A stretch of 64,000 bases of DNA from Lacinutrix jangbogonensis (GTDB lineage: Bacteria > Bacteroidota > Bacteroidia > Flavobacteriales > Flavobacteriaceae): the NCBI RefSeq assembly GCF_000797445.1, contig NZ_JSWF01000021.1:24839-88838 (forward strand), in the 5' to 3' direction. A program made the translations under genes and the position numbers. Shown in pieces: positions 36,288 through 43,622 of this stretch (positions within the stretch are counted from its first letter, which is position 1; every line of letters starts with the position of its first letter). A model generated the notes under the pieces. It saw only the letters and a list, made by a program, of their open reading frames with translations. It was not told the origin of the DNA and searched no databases.

Positions 36288-37628
36288 CTACTTACTTTTC
36301 TTCTTTTTAGAGTCTTCAGGTTTTGCATTTGACGCCTTTGTTTGCGCTAAGTAACTTGCTAATATTTTATCAACTAACTCCTCTTTTGTAAGATGATGAA
36401 ATATTGTTTTAATTTGAGATTTTAAAGCTTCATTAACATCTCTATTTGGTTTTGCTTTAAATATTTTTCTAGCCCATAATAGAGTGTTATTATCTTCAAT
36501 ACTTTTAATGTCTGGCTTTTTAAAGGCTGTAAAAGTAATGTCTAGTTCTTTTTCAAAATCACCAATATCTTCTACTTCTTCTTTCTGGATTATAGTTAGT
36601 GATAGCCCGTTTGCTCCTGCTCTGGCGGTACGACCACTTCTATGCACATAGGCTTCGTAAGTATCTGGTAAATGGTAGTTAACAACCCAAGACAGGTCCT
36701 TTACATCAATACCACGAGCTGCTAAATCTGTAGCAACCAAAATATCAATATGACCTTCTCTAAATTGTCCCATAATACGATCGCGAATACCTTGTGTTAA
36801 GCTTCCGTGAATGGCTCCAGATGAGAATTTATTTATCGCTAAGTTTTTTGCTAGCTTATTTACTGCTGCTTTAGTTTTACAGAAAATAATACCGCGCTGT
36901 CCTTCATTTGCATTTAAAAAATGAAGTAAAACGTTTAGTTTCTCTATAGGTTCTACAACTATATATTGATGGTCGATATCTTGATGACCAACAGTTTCCA
37001 TATTTGCTTCAATATGCACGACATGTTTAGACATGTAGTTTTGAACCATTTGCTTAATGGTTCCTGGCATTGTAGCTGTAAATAGTAATGTTCTTCTAGA
37101 TTTAGGGATTTCTTTAATAATACTATCTAGCCCTTCTTTTAATGCGCTAACCATTTCATCTGCCTCATCTAAAATAAAATAAGAGATGTTTTTAATGTTT
37201 ACGGCTTCACGTTTTACTAAATCTGCCAAACGACCTGGAGTGGCAACAATAATATGAGTGTCTTTTTTTAGGCGCTCTATTTGAGGTTTTATTGGCACAC
37301 CACCGCAAATGGAAGCGATAGATATATTAGGGCTATGTAAAGCATAAGACTCAAGATTATTAAAAATCTGTTGCCCTAGTTCTCTTGTAGGCGCAAGAAT
37401 AATAGCTTGAATATTAGTTTTCTCTACGTCTATTAATTGTAATAGTGGTAAGCCAAAAGCAGCTGTTTTACCAGTTCCTGTTTTTGCTAAAGCAACAACA
37501 TCTTCTTTTTGGTTTAGAATAATAGGAATGGTTTGCTCTTGAATATCTGTAGGTATAGATATTTGTAAAGCTGCTAAACTCTCTTGTAGTTGCTTATTAA
37601 TTCCAATATCTGAAAACTGTTTTGACAT
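36288..37628 (-). CDS. DEAD-box ATP-dependent RNA helicase 1
   Basis: Starting at MSKQFSDIG the product is 446 residues. Helicase motifs are all present: Q motif ([11 protein letters not shown]), [12 protein letters not shown] (motif I), PTRELGQQ (Ia), DEADEM (II), FTATMP (III), [11 protein letters not shown] (V), [10 protein letters not shown] (VI). A basic C-terminal tail ends KKKKSK. This is a RhlE/CshA-like enzyme that unwinds RNA, often for ribosome assembly or cold adaptation. A nine-residue longer start at 37655 runs into the -7 element and is less likely. Confidence 0.92.
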   Translation of the reverse strand: MSKQFSDIGINKQLQESLAALQISIPTDIQEQTIPIILNQKEDVVALAKTGTGKTAAFGLPLLQLIDVEKTNIQAIILAPTRELGQQIFNNLESYALHSPNISIASICGGVPIKPQIERLKKDTHIIVATPGRLADLVKREAVNIKNISYFILDEADEMVSALKEGLDSIIKEIPKSRRTLLFTATMPGTIKQMVQNYMSKHVVHIEANMETVGHQDIDHQYIVVEPIEKLNVLLHFLNANEGQRGIIFCKTKAAVNKLAKNLAINKFSSGAIHGSLTQGIRDRIMGQFREGHIDILVATDLAARGIDVKDLSWVVNYHLPDTYEAYVHRSGRTARAGANGLSLTIIQKEEVEDIGDFEKELDITFTAFKKPDIKSIEDNNTLLWARKIFKAKPNRDVNEALKSQIKTIFHHLTKEELVDKILASYLAQTKASNAKPEDSKKKKSK

Positions 37629-37642
37629 AAAATATTTTTTGG

Positions 37643-37650
37643 CAAAGATA
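37643..37650 (-). promoter_or_regulatory. -7 element of DEAD-box helicase 1
   Basis: TATCTTTG on the minus strand matches TAnnTTTG and is followed by GCCAAAAAA. The second helicase gene at 42848 has the same TTATCTTTGCCAAAAAA sequence at its start, so both probably share a promoter and leader type. Confidence 0.55.
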
Positions 37651-37689
37651 ACCACACTTTTTGGAGCACAGACTATTGCGCATAAAAAA

Positions 37690-37710
37690 AGCCCATCTAT
37701 AAGATGGGCT
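37690..37710 (-). terminator. Terminator of cold-shock gene 2
   Basis: AGCCCATCT pairs with AGATGGGCT around ATA; the minus strand runs into seven T. It is the same stem sequence as the gene 1 terminator with different loop. Confidence 0.85.
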
Positions 37711-37734
37711 CTTTTGAAAATATATGAATATATC

Positions 37735-37926
37735 TTAGATAACTTTTACGTTAACCGCGTTTAATCCTTTGTTTCCTTCTTGTAAGTCGAATTCAACTTG
37801 GTCACCTTCTCTAATCTCATCGATTAATCCTGAAATGTGTACAAAATGATCTTTATCTACACCTTCTTCTGTGATGAATCCAAATCCTTTAGCGTCGTTG
37901 AAAAATTTTACTGTTCCTTTACTCAT
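37735..37926 (-). CDS. Cold-shock domain protein 2
   Basis: The 63-residue protein starts MSKGTVKFFNDAKGFGF and is almost identical to cold-shock protein 1. A longer frame to 37986 would start inside the promoter and is rejected. It is an RNA chaperone of the CspA family. It has a near-perfect promoter and a terminator of its own. Confidence 0.95.
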   Translation of the reverse strand: MSKGTVKFFNDAKGFGFITEEGVDKDHFVHISGLIDEIREGDQVEFDLQEGNKGLNAVNVKVI

Positions 37927-37956
37927 TGTAATGTAATTTAATTTATTAATGTTTTG

Positions 37957-37986
37957 CAAATATAATGTGATTAAGTTAGAAAACAA
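37957..37986 (-). promoter_or_regulatory. Promoter of cold-shock gene 2
   Basis: TTG at 37984-37986 and TATATTTG at 37957-37964 on the minus strand with a 19-base spacer is the textbook Bacteroidota primary promoter. The leader would be about 25-30 bases. Confidence 0.75.
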
Positions 37987-37989
37987 GTG

Positions 37990-38299
37990 TTATTCTATTA
38001 AATAATTATTTATTTCTGTTTTTAAGTCATTTACACCTTCATTTCTACCGTCACTGGTGAATAGTTTATTCTTCGGTAGTACATTTTTTGGAGAATTACT
38101 ATTGAAAATATAAAATTAAATAGCATTTGAATTAATAACTTGTTACCAAATAAAGGCCACACAGATTATTAAAGTACAGCTGTCCTAGCGTTTTACAAAC
38201 ATGGTTTGTGTTGTTGAGTTTCTTTAAAAAAAACACTAATGTTGTTTTAGCATCTTAAGAGTCAGTTTTGGTAACAGAAAATGTAGTGTTAAAAAAAAA
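37990..38299. other. Gene-free stretch with a possible coding relic
   Basis: Between the cold-shock gene and the OmpA gene the minus strand at 37990-38112 has about 40 open codons without a start, with protein-like content (NKLFTSDGRNEGVNDLKTEI) and a TAA. It could be the tail of a decayed gene. I do not recognise it. The remaining part shows no repeat or RNA. Confidence 0.3.
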
Positions 38300-38326
38300 G
38301 TGCTAACCTATTAAATAGGTTAGCAC
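38300..38326 (-). terminator. Terminator of the OmpA-family gene
   Basis: GTGCTAACCTA pairs perfectly with TAGGTTAGCAC around TTAAA, followed by nine T on the minus strand. Confidence 0.9.
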
Positions 38327-38353
38327 AATTTTTAATTAACAATAAATTAAATT

Positions 38354-40225
38354 TTACTTAGCGGAAATATTTATAGTTAATTCTGCTCTTCTATTTAACG
38401 CCCTTCCTTCATCTGTTTTGTTTGAAGATGCTGGCTCAGTATCTCCTTTACCAGAAATAGAAATAAAACTACTAGATAAGTTTTTAGTAGCAAGGTAACT
38501 TTTAATTGCCTCAGCTCTCTTTAGAGAAAGGTTATAATTATAAGTTTTAGAACCGTTACTATCTGCATGACCTTCAATAGCAATACTATAATTAGAATCC
38601 CCTGTTACACTAGCTGCAAGATCATTTAATAACACTTTTGCATTTAAATCAAGCTTAGTACTATTATAACCAAAATACACTTTTCTTTCCACAATAACTG
38701 GAGTTACAGGTTCAATAGTTGGAGTTTCAACAACTTTGATTGGACAACCATTATCTGCTCCTTTTAATTCAGGACAAGCGTCTCTATTATCAGGAATCCC
38801 ATCACCATCAGAATCAACACATCCACCAAAAGCAATAGTCCCTTTAATTTCTGGGCATAAATCATCTTTATCAGTAATGCCATCACCATCTGTATCAGGA
38901 CAACCACCAAGATTAGCTAAACCAGCTACATCAGGACATAAATCGTATTCATTTGGAACACCATCACCATCTGTATCGTTAACAGTATCATCTTCTATTT
39001 TTTCTTTTCCGTTAATTTTATAAACTAATCCTACGTTGTGATTCCAATGCTTAGGTAAGTAATCTTCAAACGAATGCTTATAAGTTGTTTGTACATTTAC
39101 TCCTAACTTATCACTAATCCAATATTTAACTCCAACAGATCCATTTGCTGTTCCTGCTCCAACTAGATTATCAGTACCATTGCTAGTAGAGAATGTATTA
39201 AATGGTCCTTCTTCAATCCAAGTATAACCTGCACCAACGCCTACAAAAGGCTGAAGTTTCCCTGTACCAAAGCTATAGTTAGCCATAGCATCAAGTCCAT
39301 AATATTTAAGATTATCAACTAATACACTTTCGTCTAATTCACCAAATTCACCCCATTTACTTATTTCATTTACTGTTCCTTTTGCAGTTAAAGAAAAATT
39401 GTCTGTCAGGTTTCTTGTTACTCCAATGTAGTATCCTAGATTTCCGTGGTCATTATAGTTTATAAACTCATCAAAAAATTCACCTTGTGGTGCATCTTCA
39501 CCCACTGGAAAAAGATCTACCACACTTACACCTACCTCAAAAGACCAAAGACTTTCTGTAGTGGTCACCTTTTCTGTTTCTATTGTTACCTCTTGACTAT
39601 TTTCAAGTTTGTAAACAATACCTACATTGTGATCCCAATGCTTAGGTAAGTAATCTTTAAATGCATGCTTATAAGTTGTTTGTAAATTTACTCCTAGCTT
39701 ATCACTAATCCAGTACTTTAGACCAATAGATCCATTTGCTGTTCCTGCTCCAATTAAGTTTTTTGTACCAGAAGTAGTTGAGAATGTATTAAATGGTCCT
39801 TCTTCAATCCAAGTATAACCTCCACCAACTGCAATAAACGGTTGAAGTTTTCCTTTACCAAAGCTGTAGTTAACCATAGCATCAAGTCCATAATACTTAA
39901 GATTGTCTACCAATACACTTTCATCTGCTTCACCAAACTCTCCCCATTTACTTATTTCATTTACCGTTCCTTTTGCTGTAATAGACAAATTATTAGTAAG
40001 ATTTCTTGTTACTCCCAAGTAAACGCCTAAATTCCCATGGTCATTAAGGTTTATAAATTCGTCAAAAAACTCGCCTTGTGGCGCGTCTTCGCCAACAGGG
40101 TAAAGATTTACGACACTTAAACCTGCCTCAAAAGACCAGCCGTTGTTTGTGTTTTGTGAAAATGATAGCTGCGTACTTATGGTTAAGATAAGTGCTATTG
40201 CAAAAATTTTGTAATAATGTTTCAT
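38354..40225 (-). CDS. OmpA-family outer membrane protein with duplicated beta-barrel
   Basis: The 623-residue protein has a signal peptide to about residue 23, two tandem OmpA/OmpW-like barrel domains (W30-Y205 and W227-Y402) that match at 149 of 176 positions without gaps, three thrombospondin type 3 calcium repeats (residues about 415-495, DTDGDGVPNEYDLCP type) and an OmpA C-terminal peptidoglycan-binding domain (512-622, IEGHADSNGSK and ALNRRAEL). It anchors the outer membrane to peptidoglycan. A single copy of the barrel is usual, so an in-gene duplication has occurred. Monocistronic with strong terminator. Confidence 0.9.
   Translation of the reverse strand: MKHYYKIFAIALILTISTQLSFSQNTNNGWSFEAGLSVVNLYPVGEDAPQGEFFDEFINLNDHGNLGVYLGVTRNLTNNLSITAKGTVNEISKWGEFGEADESVLVDNLKYYGLDAMVNYSFGKGKLQPFIAVGGGYTWIEEGPFNTFSTTSGTKNLIGAGTANGSIGLKYWISDKLGVNLQTTYKHAFKDYLPKHWDHNVGIVYKLENSQEVTIETEKVTTTESLWSFEVGVSVVDLFPVGEDAPQGEFFDEFINYNDHGNLGYYIGVTRNLTDNFSLTAKGTVNEISKWGEFGELDESVLVDNLKYYGLDAMANYSFGTGKLQPFVGVGAGYTWIEEGPFNTFSTSNGTDNLVGAGTANGSVGVKYWISDKLGVNVQTTYKHSFEDYLPKHWNHNVGLVYKINGKEKIEDDTVNDTDGDGVPNEYDLCPDVAGLANLGGCPDTDGDGITDKDDLCPEIKGTIAFGGCVDSDGDGIPDNRDACPELKGADNGCPIKVVETPTIEPVTPVIVERKVYFGYNSTKLDLNAKVLLNDLAASVTGDSNYSIAIEGHADSNGSKTYNYNLSLKRAEAIKSYLATKNLSSSFISISGKGDTEPASSNKTDEGRALNRRAELTINISAK
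39020..39547 (-). repeat. Barrel repeat 2 of the OmpA gene
   Basis: This segment encodes residues 227-402 and matches 39611-40138 (residues 30-205) over the whole length without indels, with 27 amino-acid differences. Two copies sit in tandem with a 21-residue linker. Confidence 0.85.
39611..40138 (-). repeat. Barrel repeat 1 of the OmpA gene
   Basis: First copy of the tandem coding duplication. Shared blocks include VGEDAPQGEFFDEFIN and TAKGTVNEISKWGEFGE in both copies. Confidence 0.85.
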
Positions 40226-40579
40226 AATATGATATTTCTTGTTATACTGATAAATAGCCTACAAAGAAACAACATTTATGGAAATCAGGTAATATAAAAT
40301 ATGTTTATTTCTAAGGCTATACGTCTAAATATGAATTGATTAAAAAAAAATCAAGTTATTTGTTAATCCAACAAAAATCAAGGTTTTTTATTGTCAGAAT
40401 ACGCGATAATTACACAAAAAAATGAGTAATACATATTTTATTAAATCCTAATTTAAATGAATGATAACAAACAAAATTAAAAGTGCTCTATATAATAAGG
40501 ACCGTTTTAAGAAAGAAATAAACGTTCAATTTTATATTACAGAAATACGAAATATGAAAATTATATGGATTCGCTAGCT
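40226..40579. other. Gene-free AT-rich stretch
   Basis: I find no protein-like frame, terminator hairpin or repeat here. The likely promoter of the OmpA gene lies near its left end; TTTCTTTG on the minus strand at about 40263-40270 is a partial -7 match. The rest is unexplained. Confidence 0.35.
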
Positions 40580-41428
40580 TTAAACCTCTAACTTATAACC
40601 AACACCATGAACATTAGTAAGTTTAATAGATGTATCGTCTTGTAGTTTTTTACGTAATTTAGAAATGTAAGTGTCTAAACTTCTACCTACAAAAACACCA
40701 TTATCTTCCCATACTCTTTTGGTAAGTTCGTCTCTTTTAATAATTTGATTTGGATTGGCTACAAAAATAGCTAAAAGCTCACATTCCTTTTTAGATAGAC
40801 TAATCTCTGTTGCTGCTTTTACTAATTTATTCTGCTCTGGATAAAACTGAAAAACGCCTAATTTTTCGAAATCATCATCTATAGCCTTTACATTGGTTTT
40901 AAGTTTAGATTTCTTTAAGAAATACTTTAGTATAAAAAGAAGCATCCCAAATCCTAAAAAACAAAAAAGCCAAGTGTAACTATCATTCTCCTGCGTTAGA
41001 TTTAAAAAAGAGACTTTAATGGTATAACAGCCATTTGGCAAAACCCTTCCTGCACATGGAATTAAAGTACGTTCTTTTTCTGTATGAATTTCATAACTGT
41101 AAGCAACTTCATTATCTGAACATTGTAATACTTCTACACGATAATTTTTTGGCAAAAACGCAACATTAAAACTACTATCTATTGCAGTTACTAATTGATT
41201 TGGTTCAAAAGTTAAAGGCTGATTAAATTCTAATTTATAAACCGAAGAGTCAAGTTCTAAAACAGGCAAAATTAACGAGGTAGAATCTTGATTTTTAAGT
41301 AATAATTGATTACCAGCTTCTCTAATAGCAACCTTAGTTGTAGCTGAGATATTGTCGTAGTCTTCGTTTTGACACGAAGAAAACGCCATAGAAATTATTA
41401 ATATGAGAAGTAGCCTATTTATTTTCAA
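40580..41428 (-). CDS. Membrane-bound winged-helix regulator with lipobox-like N-terminus
   Basis: The 282-residue protein begins with a signal sequence whose AFSSC (Cys19) fits a lipobox, then a roughly 125-residue extracytoplasmic domain, one membrane segment (about 151-170) and a C-terminal OmpR/PhoB winged helix (about 190-282; SLSKKECELLAIFVANPN, GRSLDTYISKLRKKL). This is a one-component transmembrane regulator in the manner of ToxR but with reversed order: sensor first, DNA-binding part after the membrane segment. No partner kinase is present. Target genes are unknown. Confidence 0.85.
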   Translation of the reverse strand: MKINRLLLILIISMAFSSCQNEDYDNISATTKVAIREAGNQLLLKNQDSTSLILPVLELDSSVYKLEFNQPLTFEPNQLVTAIDSSFNVAFLPKNYRVEVLQCSDNEVAYSYEIHTEKERTLIPCAGRVLPNGCYTIKVSFLNLTQENDSYTWLFCFLGFGMLLFILKYFLKKSKLKTNVKAIDDDFEKLGVFQFYPEQNKLVKAATEISLSKKECELLAIFVANPNQIIKRDELTKRVWEDNGVFVGRSLDTYISKLRKKLQDDTSIKLTNVHGVGYKLEV

Positions 41429-41537
41429 TGTGATTCTATTTTTTAATCTAGGTAAATAACTTATTATTTAGTGACTTCTAATAGTAATTGACACTTCTTT
41501 TACACTTTTTTGACAATTGAAATCAAAGAAAAAGAAT

Positions 41538-42848
41538 TTAAACGATTGTAACACGCACTTTTCTCTTCTTTACGCGCATATTATTTACTTTCTCCACAAT
41601 TGCCAAGGCTTTTTCTTTAGGCACAGCTACAAAAGCGCAGTCTTGTTTTAATTCTATAACACCTAATTCATTGCGCTCTAAACCTCCTTGTTTAAAAAAT
41701 AAACCTGCAATATCACCTTTAGAGATCTTATCTTTTCGTCCTCCCGAAATATACAAAGTAGACCATTGACTGCCGATAGTTGTTGGTTTACTGCTTAGTT
41801 TTGCAATTTCAGATAATGCAATAAATTCTGGCAGATATTCATTTTCCCATTGTAAAACATAAGCTGTTCCTTGAGCATTCATTCTTGCTGTTCTACCATT
41901 TCTGTGTGTGAATTCTTCCGCTTTTAAAGGCAATTGATAATGAATAATGAAATTCAATTCTGGAATATCTAACCCACGAGCGGCCAAATCTGTTGCAATA
42001 ATAATTTGATGTGTTCCGTTTCTAAATTTAATAAGCGCACGCTCTCTCTCTATTTGCTCTAAACCTCCATAAAAACAACCATGAGGAATCTCGTTTTTAT
42101 CTAAAAAGTCGCTTACATATTGAATAGTATCTTTGAAATTACAGAATATAATACCGGGCTTATTACCTATATGATGTATTAAATCGACTAAGGTTTGTAG
42201 TTTGTTTTTATCTGGAGAGATTACTTTTTTAACTACTAAATTTGAGATTTTAGTATCTAGATAATCAATTGTTATTTCGTTTTCAAGACCAACAAATCTC
42301 GGAATTTCGATATCCTGAGTTGCAGAGGTTAAAATGCGCTTTTTAATATTTGGTAAGCTTGCTAAAATTTCACTCATTTCTTTTTCGAAACCTATCTCTA
42401 GAGATTTATCGAATTCGTCTAAAACCAAGGTTTTAATATCTGCTACTAAAAAGGTTTCTTTTCTTAGATGATCTGCAACGCGACCAGGTGTTCCAATTAA
42501 AATTGCCGGAGCATGAGCCAACTCAATTTTATCTTTAGAAAATGGTCTACCTCCATAAACAGCATTGGCTTTAAAGCCAGAACCCATCTCTCTTATCACC
42601 TGCTCTATTTGTATGGCTAATTCTCTTGAAGGTACTAGAATCAGCAATTGTACAGTCTCGCATTTTGGAGACAATTCATTTATTGTAGGCAATAAAAACG
42701 CAAGTGTTTTACCTGTTCCTGTTGGTGATAACAAAACAGTATTAGCAATAGATGAAATAGACAAAAACGCTTCCTCTTGCATAGGGTTTAGCGCTTCGAT
42801 ATTCAATTTATCTAAAATTGCTTGTTGCGATTTTTTTTGATTGGACAT
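41538..42848 (-). CDS. DEAD-box RNA helicase 2 with DbpA-type RNA-binding domain
   Basis: The 436-residue protein has SPTGTGKTLAF (motif I), PSRELAIQ, DEFDKS in place of canonical DEAD at motif [17 protein letters not shown] and HRNGRTARM. The last 75 residues (LYISGGRKDKISKGDIAGLFF) match the DbpA C-terminal RNA-recognition domain that targets 23S rRNA. Motif II is DEFD rather than DEAD, a departure worth noting, although D and E are kept. It likely works in large-subunit assembly. A promoter/leader like that of helicase 1 precedes it. Confidence 0.9.
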   Translation of the reverse strand: MSNQKKSQQAILDKLNIEALNPMQEEAFLSISSIANTVLLSPTGTGKTLAFLLPTINELSPKCETVQLLILVPSRELAIQIEQVIREMGSGFKANAVYGGRPFSKDKIELAHAPAILIGTPGRVADHLRKETFLVADIKTLVLDEFDKSLEIGFEKEMSEILASLPNIKKRILTSATQDIEIPRFVGLENEITIDYLDTKISNLVVKKVISPDKNKLQTLVDLIHHIGNKPGIIFCNFKDTIQYVSDFLDKNEIPHGCFYGGLEQIERERALIKFRNGTHQIIIATDLAARGLDIPELNFIIHYQLPLKAEEFTHRNGRTARMNAQGTAYVLQWENEYLPEFIALSEIAKLSSKPTTIGSQWSTLYISGGRKDKISKGDIAGLFFKQGGLERNELGVIELKQDCAFVAVPKEKALAIVEKVNNMRVKKRKVRVTIV

Positions 42849-42862
42849 TGTTATTTTTTTGG

Positions 42863-42870
42863 CAAAGATA
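42863..42870 (-). promoter_or_regulatory. -7 element of DEAD-box helicase 2
   Basis: TATCTTTG on the minus strand, followed by GCCAAAAAAA, as at helicase 1. A TTG 16 bases upstream could serve as -33. Confidence 0.55.
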
Positions 42871-42986
42871 ACTACAGTTTAATAAACAATAAGGTCAAAT
42901 TCAAGAAACAAGAACGTTCGGAAATTTTGAAACTGTTAGAATAAGAAACCAAGACTTATGCGCTTTGTATTGAAAACAATAAAAAT

Positions 42987-43589
42987 TTATAACCGTGATT
43001 CTAAATTAGCTTTAAGTCCTCCAAACCATTCGCCTTTTAGAATACTTAATACAATACTGTCCCGCCTCTCTCCATTTGGTGTAGCGCAATTTTGCCTTAA
43101 TACACCTTCAACAGTGCAACCTAAACTCTTCATGGCAGCAATACTTCTTTTATTATCATTATCTGCCCTAAATTCTACACGCTCTATTCCAAGCGTTTCG
43201 AAAGCAAAAGAGAGTAATAATAATTTACAATTTTTGTTTAGCCCTGTACCTTGAAACGCTTTCCCATACCAAGTATAGCCTAATTGCACCGTGTTGTATT
43301 GCAATTGATAGTCATAAAAACGTGTACTTCCTGCATATTCATTTGTACGTTTATCGAATACCAAAAAGGGATAGGCTTTTTTATCTAATTTATCTTGTAA
43401 TGCTTTATATAAATAGGTTTTTAAATTATCTAATCCATTTGCTGGCATTAAAGCGTATTCCCATAAAGTAGGTTCATTAATTGCGAAGGTTGTTAATACT
43501 TTGAAGTCTTCAGCTTTTAAAGGTATGAGCTTAACAACATCATTTTCTAATATGTATTCAGAATTGAAGTCTAAAGGTGTATTATTCAT
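42987..43589 (-). CDS. GNAT-family acetyltransferase (RimJ/RimL type)
   Basis: The 200-residue protein has the GNAT acetyl-CoA-binding region QLGYTWYGKAFQGTGLN and the RimL-like C-terminal pattern FETLGIERVEFRADNDNKRSIAAMKSLGCTVEGVLR (first and last parts visible). It probably acetylates an N-terminal or small-molecule amine. It follows the M16 peptidase gene by 33 bases on the same strand. Confidence 0.88.
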   Translation of the reverse strand: MNNTPLDFNSEYILENDVVKLIPLKAEDFKVLTTFAINEPTLWEYALMPANGLDNLKTYLYKALQDKLDKKAYPFLVFDKRTNEYAGSTRFYDYQLQYNTVQLGYTWYGKAFQGTGLNKNCKLLLLSFAFETLGIERVEFRADNDNKRSIAAMKSLGCTVEGVLRQNCATPNGERRDSIVLSILKGEWFGGLKANLESRL

Positions 43590-43622
43590 ATCGCTATCAT
43601 TGATTATGCTTACTATGAATAA

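Noticed and set aside
33762..37628. Helicase, SDR and EamA genes as a specialised resistance or defence module
   Set aside because: Close spacing only shows an operon; the proteins have no feature of defence or resistance.
37927..37986. Longer start of cold-shock protein 2
   Set aside because: The extra 20 codons cover the -33/-7 promoter, and all cold-shock proteins of this type start at MSKGTVKF.
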